Below are positions 7,336-13,515 of a DNA stretch of 13,726 nt, piece after piece. The notes below the pieces were generated by a model. The model did not search any database. It saw only the letters and a list, made by a program, of their open reading frames with translations, and had not been told where the DNA came from. Source of the DNA: JBOGHU01 sp050742255 (lineage in GTDB: Bacteria; Actinomycetota; Acidimicrobiia; Acidimicrobiales; CADCSY01); assembly GCA_050742255.1 (NCBI GenBank), contig JBOGHU010000105.1, positions 1 through 13,726 on the forward strand. The letters are read 5' to 3'. A program made the position numbers and the translations under genes. The number at the start of each line of letters is the position of its first letter. Position 1 is the first letter of the stretch.

Positions 7336-8718
7336 ATGTTCGACGCGCTCTCCGGTCGCCTGGACGCCATCTTCACCCGCCTGCGGGGACGGGGTCGCCT
7401 CAGCGACGCCGACGTCGACTTCGCCCTTCGGGAGATCCGCATGGCCCTCCTCGAGGCCGACGTCAACTTCGGGGTGGTCAAGGGCTTCGTCGAGCGGGTC
7501 AAGCAGCGCTGCGTCGACGCCGACGTGAGCCGGAGCCTCACCCCGGCCCAGCAGGTCATCAAGCTGGTCCACGCCGAGCTGGTCGCCACCCTCGGGGGCG
7601 AGGCGCTGAAGGTGACCTTCTCCTCCCGGCCGCCCACCGTGGTCCTGCTGGCCGGGCTGCAGGGCTCGGGGAAGACCACCGCCGCCGCCAAGCTGGCCCG
7701 CTGGTTCAAGCGCCAGGGCCGCAACCCCCTCCTGGTCGGGGCCGACCTCCAGCGCCCCGCCGCGGTGGAACAGCTCCGCCGGCTGGGCGAGCAGGTCGGG
7801 GTGCCGGTGACCAGCGCCGACCCCGTGGCCCTCGAGGCCGGGTCCGCCGACCCGGTGGGGGTGGCGGCCGAAGGCCTGGAGCAGGCACGGGACCGGGGCC
7901 GCGACGTCTGCATCGTCGACACCGCCGGGCGCCTGGCCGTCGACACCCAGATGATGGCCCAGGTCCGCGACATCGCCGGGGCGGTGGAGCCCCACTACAC
8001 CTTCCTGGTCGTCGATGCCATGACCGGCCAGGACGCGGTCACCGTGGCCGAGGCCTTCCACGCCACGCTGGCGATCGACGGGGTGATCCTGTCCAAGGTC
8101 GACGGCGACGCCCGGGGTGGCGCCGCCCTGTCGGTGAAGGAGGTGATCGGTCGGCCCATCGCCTTCGCGTCCACCGGCGAGCGGGTCGCCGACTTCGAGT
8201 TGTTCCACCCCGACCGCATGGCCGACCGCATCCTCGGGATGGGCGACGTGCTCACCCTCATCGAGAAGGTCGAGCAGGACTACGACCGTGACGTCGCCGC
8301 CCAGGCCGAGCAGGCCCTGCTCGGGGGGCAGTTCACCTTCGACGACTTCCTGGCCCAGATGCAGCAGCTCCGCAAGATGGGCCCGCTGCAGAACGTCCTC
8401 GGTATGATGCCGGGGATCCCCAAGGAGTTCAAGAACGCCGACATCGGCGAGGAGGAGCTGGGTCGTGTCGAAGCCATCATCCGGTCCATGACCCCCGAGG
8501 AGCGACGCCGGCCCGAGCTCATCAACGGCTCCCGGCGGGCCCGCATCGCCAGGGGCAGCGGCACGTCGAGGAACGACGTGAACGTGCTGCTCAAGCAGTT
8601 CAAGGACATGTCCAAGCTGATGAAGCGCGTCGGCGGGGCGGCCAGGAAGGGCAAGAAGGGCAGGCGCCGCCCGGCGGCGCTCCCCGACCTGGCCGGCCTC
8701 GACCTCAACCTGCGCTGA
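7336..8718 (+). CDS. ffh: Signal recognition particle protein Ffh (SRP54)
   Basis: Ffh binds SRP RNA and signal sequences and, with FtsY, targets nascent membrane proteins. The 460-residue product has the N domain (1-95, including FALREIRMALLEADVNF), the GTPase motifs GLQGSGKTT (107-115), DTAGRL (195-200) and SKVDGDARGG (253-262), then a methionine-rich M domain. The M domain contains QMQQLRKMGPLQNVLGMMPG and the RNA-binding SRRARIARGSGTS. The C-terminal tail is basic (KKGRRR). Length matches the family. The ATG at 7336 is chosen because bacterial Ffh starts at this MFDALSGRL position and because of the TAACCT box. An upstream in-frame GTG at 7306 would add ten non-conserved residues. rpsP follows after 31 bp. 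The SRP RNA gene was not found in the window. Confidence 0.97.
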   Translation: MFDALSGRLDAIFTRLRGRGRLSDADVDFALREIRMALLEADVNFGVVKGFVERVKQRCVDADVSRSLTPAQQVIKLVHAELVATLGGEALKVTFSSRPPTVVLLAGLQGSGKTTAAAKLARWFKRQGRNPLLVGADLQRPAAVEQLRRLGEQVGVPVTSADPVALEAGSADPVGVAAEGLEQARDRGRDVCIVDTAGRLAVDTQMMAQVRDIAGAVEPHYTFLVVDAMTGQDAVTVAEAFHATLAIDGVILSKVDGDARGGAALSVKEVIGRPIAFASTGERVADFELFHPDRMADRILGMGDVLTLIEKVEQDYDRDVAAQAEQALLGGQFTFDDFLAQMQQLRKMGPLQNVLGMMPGIPKEFKNADIGEEELGRVEAIIRSMTPEERRRPELINGSRRARIARGSGTSRNDVNVLLKQFKDMSKLMKRVGGAARKGKKGRRRPAALPDLAGLDLNLR

Positions 8719-8736
8719 CGACCCGCCGACCACCCC

Positions 8737-8742
8737 GAGGAG
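8737..8742 (+). promoter_or_regulatory. Canonical Shine-Dalgarno site of rpsP
   Basis: GAGGAG lies 7 nt before the rpsP ATG. It is among the clearest Shine-Dalgarno sites in the window, at a non-overlapping internal junction. This contrasts with the leaderless-looking starts of transcription-unit first genes. Confidence 0.75.
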
Positions 8743-8749
8743 ACACACC

Positions 8750-9049
8750 ATGGCCGTGAAGCTCCGCCTGATGCGGATGGGCAAGAAGGGGCAGCCGAGC
8801 TACCGCGTGGTCGCGGCCGACGCACGCTCGCCCCGCAACGGCCGGTTCATCGAGGTGCTGGGCACCTACGACCCCCGGTGCGAGCCGTCCCGGGTGCTCA
8901 TCGACCGGGAGCGGGCCGATGAGTGGCTGCGGCGGGGAGCCCAGCCCACCCCCCGGGTGGCCCGGCTGCTGGAGGCTGCACGCAGCGGTGATCGCCAGGA
9001 GGGGGCCTCCGAGGACGGCGGGGGGGCCGGCGCCGGGACCCCGGCATGA
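8750..9049 (+). CDS. rpsP: 30S ribosomal protein bS16
   Basis: bS16 is an early-binding small-subunit protein. The 99-residue product begins with the signature AVKLRLMRMGKKGQPSYRVVAADARSPRNGRFIEVLGTYDP and continues through DEWLRRGAQPT. Beyond about residue 78 the tail is Gly/Ala/Glu-rich and low complexity, as in other actinobacterial bS16 proteins. The ATG has a good GAGGAG site. Its stop overlaps the khpA start as ATGA (9046-9049). The rpsP-khpA-rimM-trmD-rplS order is conserved in many bacteria. Confidence 0.97.
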   Translation: MAVKLRLMRMGKKGQPSYRVVAADARSPRNGRFIEVLGTYDPRCEPSRVLIDRERADEWLRRGAQPTPRVARLLEAARSGDRQEGASEDGGGAGAGTPA

Positions 9050-9348
9050 GCGACGAGGCCCAGGACGACGAGGCCGAGGACGACGACCCGGACTTCAACC
9101 GCCGGCCCGGCGCCACCGCCATCGGGGTGCTGGAGTACCTAGTCCGGTCCCTGGTCGACGAACCCGACGCGGTGGAGATCGACGTGGACGAGGACCGCCG
9201 GGGCCTGACGGTGCGGGTGAGCGTGGCCCCCGATGACATGGGGCGGGTCATCGGCCGCCGGGGCCGCATCGCCAACGCCATCCGCACCCTGGTGCGGGCC
9301 GCCGCCGTCCGCGACGAGGTGGAGGTCGTGGTCGACTTCGTGGACTGA
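9046..9348 (+). CDS. khpA: KH-domain RNA-binding protein KhpA (YlqC family)
   Basis: This is a small single-KH-domain protein of the KhpA/YlqC type, which with KhpB binds RNA in Gram-positive bacteria and affects cell division and small-RNA function. The GxxG loop is at 70-73 in MGRVIGRRGRIANAIRTL, followed by a final beta strand VEVVVDFVD that ends the protein. The 100-residue length exceeds the usual 75-80 because of an acidic N-terminal extension (1-17, rich in Asp and Glu). The ATG overlaps the rpsP stop, and the TGA at 9346-9348 overlaps the rimM ATG. Confidence 0.92.
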   Translation: MSDEAQDDEAEDDDPDFNRRPGATAIGVLEYLVRSLVDEPDAVEIDVDEDRRGLTVRVSVAPDDMGRVIGRRGRIANAIRTLVRAAAVRDEVEVVVDFVD

Positions 9349-9824
9349 TGGCGGGTGGCGCGTCCGAGCTGCTGGAGGTGGGGAGGGTGGTCAAGCCCCA
9401 CGGGCTCGGGGGCGAGGTGGTGGTCGAGCTGGTGACCCATCGGTTCGAGCGCCTGGCTCCCGGCTCGGTCCTGACCACCGGGCGCGGCCGTCTGGAGGTG
9501 GGGGCGGTCCGTCCCCACCAGGGCCGCTTCCTCGTCACCTTCGTGGGCGTGGACAGCCGCGAGGACGCCGAGCGCCTGCGGGAGGTGCGCCTGCTGGCGC
9601 CGCCGCTCGAGGACCCCGACGAGCTGTGGGTGCACGAGGTGATCGGCGCCGAGGTGGTCGACGTGGCCGGGGCCGGCCACGGGTCGGTCGTCGCCGTGGA
9701 GGCCAACCCGGCCAGCGATCTGCTGGTCCTGGAGGGCGGGGGGCTGGTGCCGGTGCACTTCGTGGTGGAAGCCTCTCCCGGGAGGGTGACCGTCGACCTC
9801 CCGCCCGGCCTGTTGGACCGGTGA
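9348..9824 (+). CDS. rimM: 16S rRNA processing/maturation protein RimM
   Basis: RimM assists late assembly of the 30S subunit head. The 158-residue product has the N-terminal RimM domain starting LEVGRVVKPHGLGGEVVVEL (9-28), the VGVDSREDAERLR helix, and a C-terminal PRC-barrel opening with DELWVHEVIGAEVVD and ending near VTVDLPPGLLD. The ATG at 9348 shares one base with the khpA TGA (TGATG), suggesting coupled translation. trmD begins 4 nt after its stop. The family is clear although RimM is poorly conserved overall. Confidence 0.95.
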   Translation: MAGGASELLEVGRVVKPHGLGGEVVVELVTHRFERLAPGSVLTTGRGRLEVGAVRPHQGRFLVTFVGVDSREDAERLREVRLLAPPLEDPDELWVHEVIGAEVVDVAGAGHGSVVAVEANPASDLLVLEGGGLVPVHFVVEASPGRVTVDLPPGLLDR

Positions 9825-9828
9825 GGCC

Positions 9829-10563
9829 GTGCGGGTCGACGTCTTCACCATCTTCCCCGAGCTGGTCGAGCGGTTCGCTGACGCCAGCCTGCTGGGGAGG
9901 GCCCGCCGGCGGGGCGAGCTCGACCTCCGCGTGCACGACCTGCGCTCGGCCGCCACCGACCCGCACCGCTCGGTCGACGACGTCCCCTTCGGTGGGGGGT
10001 CGGGGATGGTCCTCCGCCCCGAGCCGGTGTTCGGCGCGGTGGAGGCCGTCCACCCCCCCCGGCCCCTGCTCCTGCTCGGCCCGGGCGGTCGCCGCCTGGA
10101 CCAGGCCTGGGCGGCCGAGCTGGCCGCGACGCAGGGGTTCTCCCTCCTGTGCGGCCGCTACGAGGGGGTGGACGAGCGGGTACGGGGACACCTGGTCGAC
10201 GGGGAGCTGTCGATCGGCGACTACGTGGTGGCGGGCGGGGAGGTGGCGGCCCTGGTGGTGCTCGAGGCGGTGGGGCGCCTGGTGCCGGGGGTCATGGGGA
10301 ACCCGCGGTCCGCCGCCGAGGAGAGCTTCGGGGATGGGCTCCTCGAGTACCCGCAGTACACCCGGCCCGCCGAGTTCAGGGGGTGGGAGGTGCCCGCCGT
10401 CCTGCGCTCGGGCGACCACGGGCGCATCGCCCGGTGGCGGCGGGCCATGGCCCTGGACCGCACCTGCCAGCTCCGCCCGGACCTCATCGAGGTCCGGGGG
10501 GGCCTGACCCATGAGGAGCGACGTCTCCTGGCCACCTTGGACCGCGCCGGCGAGATGCCTTAG
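9829..10563 (+). CDS. trmD: tRNA (guanine-N1-)-methyltransferase TrmD
   Basis: TrmD is an essential SPOUT-class enzyme that makes m1G37 in tRNAs with G36, preventing +1 frameshifting. The 244-residue product starts MRVDVFTIFPELVERF and has DVPFGGGSGMVLRPEP (51-66). The trefoil-knot AdoMet site shows as CGRYEGVDERV (108-118), SIGDYVVAGGE (128-138) and PQYTRP (175-180). The catalytic aspartate candidate Asp169 lies in SFGDG. The GTG start at 9829 follows the rimM stop by 4 nt. Its TAG stop is the first half of a TAGCCT promoter-like box for rplS. Confidence 0.97.
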   Translation: MRVDVFTIFPELVERFADASLLGRARRRGELDLRVHDLRSAATDPHRSVDDVPFGGGSGMVLRPEPVFGAVEAVHPPRPLLLLGPGGRRLDQAWAAELAATQGFSLLCGRYEGVDERVRGHLVDGELSIGDYVVAGGEVAALVVLEAVGRLVPGVMGNPRSAAEESFGDGLLEYPQYTRPAEFRGWEVPAVLRSGDHGRIARWRRAMALDRTCQLRPDLIEVRGGLTHEERRLLATLDRAGEMP

Positions 10564-10566
10564 CCT
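10561..10566 (+). promoter_or_regulatory. Possible -10 box (TAGCCT) upstream of rplS
   Basis: TAGCCT fits TANNNT and contains the trmD stop codon. A start site near 10573 would leave a leader of about 29 nt carrying a GGAG (10588-10591) 10 nt before the rplS ATG. That would make it a leadered message, unlike the other promoters in the window. No -35 hexamer was found. Confidence 0.3.
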
Positions 10567-10601
10567 GGGTTCCCCCCCGGACCCGATGGAGCACGCGCGC
10601 C

Positions 10602-10952
10602 ATGAACCCCACCGATCTCGTCGACCGCCACAGCCGGCGCGACGACGTGCCCGACTTCGGCCCGGGCGACACCCTCAAGGTGCACGTCCGGGTGGTGGAG
10701 GGCGGTCGGGAGCGGATCCAGGTGTTCCAGGGGGTCGCCATCCGGCGCCAGGGGAGCGGGGCCCGGGAGACGTTCACGGTCCGCAAGGTGAGCTTCGGGG
10801 TGGGCGTGGAACGGACCTTCCCCGTGCACTCGCCGGCCATAGGCCACATCGAGGTGGTGAGCCGGGGCCAGGTCCGCCGGGCCAAGCTGTACTACCTGCG
10901 GGACCGGCGGGGGAAGGCAGCCAAGATCAAGGAGAAGCGGTCCACCCCTTGA
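10602..10952 (+). CDS. rplS: 50S ribosomal protein bL19
   Basis: bL19 sits at the 30S-50S interface. The 116-residue protein shows the family core: PDFGPGDTLKVHVRVVEGGRERIQVFQGVAIRR, the TFTVRKVSFGVGVERTFPVHSP block, IEVVSRGQVRRAKLYYLRDRRGKAAKIKEK and a short basic end. Length is typical. The ATG at 10602 has a weak GGAG site. The TGA overlaps the TTG start proposed for lepB (TTGA at 10949-10952). Confidence 0.97.
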   Translation: MNPTDLVDRHSRRDDVPDFGPGDTLKVHVRVVEGGRERIQVFQGVAIRRQGSGARETFTVRKVSFGVGVERTFPVHSPAIGHIEVVSRGQVRRAKLYYLRDRRGKAAKIKEKRSTP

Positions 10953-11623
10953 GCCCGGGGCGTGGCGACAGGGCCGAGGGCCAGGGCCCCGGCCCGGCCG
11001 TCGGTGCCGGCGTCGGCGGCAGGGGGCTCCCGCTCCCCCTCGAGATCCTCGTCCTCCTCGTCACCGCGGTGGTGATCGCCGTCCTGCTCCGGGCCTTCGT
11101 GGCCCAGGCCTTCTTCATCCCCTCGGCCTCCATGGTGCCCCAGCTGGAGGTGGGCGACCGGGTGGTGGTGTCCAAGCTCGCCTACGACCTGCACGACCCC
11201 CGCCGGGGCGACGTCGTCGTCTTCGACTGCCCGACCCGTGCCGGCTGCATCGGGGACCTCGAGGAGGGGGGCGACTCGCTGGTCGAGGGGGCGGCCCGGG
11301 GAGTGCTGGAGGCGGTGGGGCTGCGCCAGCCCTCGACCGAGGAGTTCGTCAAGCGGGTCATCGCCCTGGCCGGGGAGACGGTCGAGGGCCGCGGCGGCGA
11401 CATCTTCATCGATGGGAAGCGCCTGGTGGAGCCGTACCTCCCCCCGGGGTCCCAGACGGCGCCGTTCGATCCGGTGGAGGTCCCCGCCGAGGAGGTGTGG
11501 GTCATGGGCGACAACCGCCAGAACTCCTCCGACAGCCGGGTCTTCGGTCCCATCCCCTGGGACACGGTGGTGGGTCGGGCGGTGGTGCGGGTGTGGCCCC
11601 CGCTGCGAGCCGCCTTCCTGTGA
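10949..11623 (+). CDS. lepB: Signal peptidase I (LepB)
   Basis: LepB cleaves signal peptides from exported proteins on the outer face of the membrane. The 224-residue product has a Gly-rich cytoplasmic lead (1-28), one transmembrane helix (about 31-53), catalytic Ser61 in FFIPSASMVPQL, catalytic Lys135 in EEFVKRVIALAGETVE, and the box MGDNRQNSSDSRVFGPI (186-202). Ser-Lys dyad geometry is as expected for the family. The segment between the Ser and Lys blocks is long and holds two cysteines (94 and 100) on the extracytoplasmic side. The start is the weakest point: TTG at 10949 overlapping the rplS stop is the best in-frame codon upstream of the helix. AAGGAG is 14 nt before it, further than usual. 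Confidence 0.93.
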   Translation: MSPGRGDRAEGQGPGPAVGAGVGGRGLPLPLEILVLLVTAVVIAVLLRAFVAQAFFIPSASMVPQLEVGDRVVVSKLAYDLHDPRRGDVVVFDCPTRAGCIGDLEEGGDSLVEGAARGVLEAVGLRQPSTEEFVKRVIALAGETVEGRGGDIFIDGKRLVEPYLPPGSQTAPFDPVEVPAEEVWVMGDNRQNSSDSRVFGPIPWDTVVGRAVVRVWPPLRAAFL

Positions 11624-11964
11624 CGCTCCAGCGCCGGGCGCGGGGGGCCGCCGGCGAGGACCGGGCCGCGGCCTGGTACCGCAGCCAGGGCTACGAGGTG
11701 GTGGCCCGCAACTGGCGGTGCCGAGAGGGGGAGCTCGACCTGGTCCTGCGGTCGGGCTCCACGGTGGTCTTCTGCGAGGTCAAGGCCCGCGCGTCGCTGG
11801 CGTTCGGGTCGCCCCTGGAGGCGGTGACCCCGGCCAAGCGCCGGCGCCTGCGCCGGCTGGCGGCGGCCTGGCTGGACCAGTCTCCGGTGCCGGCCGGTGA
11901 GATCCGCTTCGACGTCGTCGGCGTCCTCGGCGAGGAGTTGGAGGTGGTCGAGGCGGCGTTCTGA
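11620..11964 (+). CDS. yraN: YraN family putative endonuclease (UPF0102)
   Basis: The 114-residue product is a member of the YraN/UPF0102 family with a PD-(D/E)XK-like nuclease fold. Visible landmarks are RGAAGEDRAAAWYRSQGYEVVARNWRC (8-34), GELD with Asp40, the ExK pair Glu53-Val-Lys55 in VFCEVKAR, the FGSPLEAVTPAK block (62-73) and the late RFDVV (96-100). The biological role of the family is not settled, and Holliday-junction-resolvase-like or recombination roles have been suggested from the fold. The GTG at 11620 overlaps the lepB TGA (GTGA) and fits the family N-terminus. It is the last gene of the ffh-to-yraN run. Confidence 0.92.
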   Translation: MTLQRRARGAAGEDRAAAWYRSQGYEVVARNWRCREGELDLVLRSGSTVVFCEVKARASLAFGSPLEAVTPAKRRRLRRLAAAWLDQSPVPAGEIRFDVVGVLGEELEVVEAAF

Positions 11965-11968
11965 TCCT

Positions 11969-11987
11969 GACCGAGCGCTCTCGGGTC
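11969..11987 (+). terminator. Hairpin after yraN
   Basis: GACCGAG (11969-11975) pairs with CTCGGGTC (11980-11987) through seven base pairs with one bulged G and a 4-nt loop, starting 5 nt after the yraN stop. No T-run follows. It is a candidate end point for the operon. Confidence 0.45.
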
Positions 11988-12002
11988 GGCCAGTGGCTGC
12001 CG

Positions 12003-12008
12003 TATCCT
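12003..12008 (+). promoter_or_regulatory. -10 box (TATCCT) of the AlkZ-like gene
   Basis: TATCCT fits TANNNT and is followed by 9 nt and then the GTG at 12018, with no Shine-Dalgarno site. The spacing is the same as at ftsY and the HAD gene. A convincing -35 is not visible. Confidence 0.45.
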
Positions 12009-12017
12009 TGCTGCCCT

Positions 12018-13147
12018 GTGACCGGGAACGCGATCACAGAGCGGGAGCTGAACCGGGCGCTGCTGGCGCGGCAGGGCCTGCTGGAACCGATGTCGGCGCC
12101 GCTCACCGACGTCGTGGGGTCGATCGGCGCCCTGCAGATGCAGCACTGGCCCTCCCTGGGCCCGGCTCTCTGGAGCCGTGTGTCGGAATGCCCCCCCCCG
12201 ACGAGCCCTACCGCGCCCACTCGGCACGCGAGCTGCTGACCGGCACGCTGCTGCGAGGCACGATCCACACCGTCACCGCCGCCGAGCATCCGGCTTACGC
12301 CGTCGTCGCCGCCGCCTCCAAGGTCGCGCCGTGGCGGCGCACCAAGGACGAGGCTGGGCCCGAGGTGGCCGAGCTGGAGCGGGAGCTGCTCGAACATGCC
12401 GGTGAGCCACGCAGCGCCGACGAGCTCTGCGAGCTCGTCGAGTCCTGGGTCGGGCGCCACCCGGGGATGCTCGGCGAGGCGGAGCTGGAGCACCAGCGCG
12501 CGTACAGGTGGCGGCCCTTGCGCTCCAGTGTGTGGCTGGTGCGCGCGCCGGCCGACGGGGAATGGGGGCCGAGGACGCCGACCGCCTACCGCGCCGCGCC
12601 CGTCACCGAAGGGCCCCCGACCGGAGATGCGCTGGACACCGTCATCCGCTGCCACCTGCGCGCGTTCGGCCCGGCCGCCGCCGAGGACGTCGCCTGCTGG
12701 ATCGGATGGAGCCTCGCGCCGGTGCGGGGTGCGTTGCGGCAGATGGATGGTCTGGCGACCTTCGTCGACGGGGCGGACCGGGTGCTCTACGACCTACCCG
12801 ACGCCCCTCGCCCCGATGCCGCCACCGAGGCGCCGGTGCGGATGCTGCCGTGGTTCGACAGCACCCTCCTGGCGTACGCCCCCCGAAGGACCCGGGTGCT
12901 GCCCGACGGGCACAGGGACGCGGTTTACAGCAAGGGCAACCTTCGGCTCAACGCCACGTTCCTGGTCGACGGCACGGTCGCGGGCGTGTGGTCGATCACG
13001 ACGGCCCACAGCGGCGTGACGCTCACCCTGACGCCGCTGGAGCGGCTGGCCGCGCCGACCCGCAAGGCGCTGCTCGCCGAGGCCGAGCGCATGGTGGAGC
13101 TGTGCCGACCCCACGCCAAGGCGCACCGCGTCCAGGTCGACGACTAG
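12018..13147 (+). pseudogene. AlkZ/YcaQ-like winged-helix DNA glycosylase, frameshifted at a C9 run
   Basis: The two halves belong to one protein of the HTH_42 (winged-helix DNA-binding, AlkZ/YcaQ) family, whose members include glycosylases that unhook alkylated bases and interstrand crosslinks. The first frame (12018 to about 12198) encodes TERELNRALLARQGLLEP and GALQMQHWPSLGPALWSRV, containing Gln40-Met-Gln42, which fits the QxQ catalytic motif of AlkZ. It then runs into a premature stop. The rest is read in another frame from about 12191 to TAG 13145-13147: EPYRAHSARELLTGTLLRGTIHTV, the central winged-helix region, and a C-terminal TFLVDGTVAGVWSITTAHSGVTLTLTPLERL block. The switch falls at nine consecutive C (12191-12199). 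A tenth C would restore one 376-residue reading frame of normal family length. Codon choice is more mixed than in the operon upstream, so acquisition by transfer is possible. Whether this is a real mutation, a sequencing error or slippage is undecided. Confidence 0.8.
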
Positions 13148-13163
13148 CTCCCCACCGCCCCGC

Positions 13164-13191
13164 CTCTCCGGTCGCTCACCCTCGCCCAGCG
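13164..13191 (+). repeat. 28-bp motif, copy 1
   Basis: The copy begins CTCTCCGGTCGCTCAC and ends CGCCCAGCG. It is identical over 28 bp to copies at 13260-13287 and 13409-13436. It has no downstream inverted arm, so it cannot form the hairpin seen with copies 3 and 4. Confidence 0.85.
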
Positions 13192-13212
13192 CCCCGCCGC
13201 CCATCGCCCCGG

Positions 13213-13240
13213 CTCTCCGGTCGCTCACCCTCGCCCACCG
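13213..13240 (+). repeat. 28-bp motif, copy 2
   Basis: This copy starts 49 bp after copy 1 and differs from the others by one base near the end (CCACCG instead of CCAGCG at 13235-13240). It also lacks an inverted arm. Confidence 0.85.
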
Positions 13241-13245
13241 CCCCG

Positions 13246-13365
13246 CCGCCCATCCCCCGCTCTCCGGTCGCTCACCCTCGCCCAGCGACGAGGTGGTGTC
13301 CGGTCCACGGGGGGAAGTTCAAGGAGTGACCGGAGAGCGCCGGGTCGACCGCCCACCGCCCCTCG
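13246..13365 (+). repeat. Hairpin repeat unit A, with 31-bp insertion
   Basis: The unit opens with CCGCCCATCCCCCGC, then the 28-bp motif (13260-13287). The outer arm CTCTCCGGTC (13260-13269) is matched by GACCGGAGAG (13328-13337), and the inner arm CCTCG (13276-13280) by CGAGG (13289-13293). The unit closes with CGGGTCGACCGCCCA and GCCCCTCG. It matches unit B except for an extra 31 bp (13294-13324) inside the stem and a few single-base changes. Confidence 0.8.
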
Positions 13366-13393
13366 CCCACCCCCCTCGCCCACCGCCCGCCCA

Positions 13394-13483
13394 CCGCCCA
13401 TCCCCCGCCTCTCCGGTCGCTCACCCTCGCCCAGCGACGAGGAGTGACCGGAGAGCGCTGGGTCGACCGCCCACTGCCCCTCG
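13394..13483 (+). repeat. Hairpin repeat unit B, compact form
   Basis: This is the second copy of the large unit, 90 bp. The outer 10-bp stem is CTCTCCGGTC (13409-13418) with GACCGGAGAG (13446-13455). The inner 5-bp stem is CCTCG (13425-13429) with CGAGG (13438-13442), around an 8-nt loop CCCAGCGA. The tail GGGTCGACCGCCCA follows. Its right end runs into the -35 box of the next gene. It may double as a terminator for the AlkZ-like gene, or be a dispersed palindromic element of the REP type. That classification is inference. Confidence 0.8.
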
Positions 13484-13509
13484 ACAGGAATGAGATACAT
13501 CGTTAGTGT
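13481..13509 (+). promoter_or_regulatory. Promoter of the lipoprotein gene
   Basis: TCGACA (13481-13486, five of six matches to TTGACA) and TAGTGT (13504-13509, TANNNT) are separated by exactly 17 bp. The spacer region is markedly AT-richer than its surroundings. The -10 box lies 6 nt before the GTG at 13516, so the transcript probably starts at the start codon. This is the only place in the window with both hexamers at the textbook distance. Confidence 0.7.
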
Positions 13510-13515
13510 GTGGGG

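Larger units (their letters stand above)
13148..13515. other. 368-bp C-rich non-coding region with repeat family
   Basis: No credible gene is seen between the AlkZ-like stop and the lipoprotein start. The + strand is strongly C-rich with short motifs such as CCCACCGCC and CTCGCCCAC recurring. Four copies of a 28-bp motif, two hairpin units and a promoter lie here. Open frames in both directions encode only Pro/Arg/Gly-rich low-complexity sequence. Confidence 0.7.

Noticed and set aside
5953..8784. 943-codon open frame on the minus strand opposite ftsY and ffh
   Set aside because: Very long antisense frames are expected at this GC content because stop codons are rare. The composition is low complexity and it covers two certain GTPase genes.
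13164..13436. Possible CRISPR array, as there are four copies of a 28-bp repeat
   Set aside because: Start-to-start spacing is irregular (49, 47 and 149 bp), the intervals are C-rich repeats of each other and not unique spacers, and no cas genes are present.
13225..13500. Short open frames in the repeat region on both strands
   Set aside because: They encode repeats of Arg, Gly, Pro and Ala set by the C-rich DNA, have no ribosome-binding signal and show no domain.
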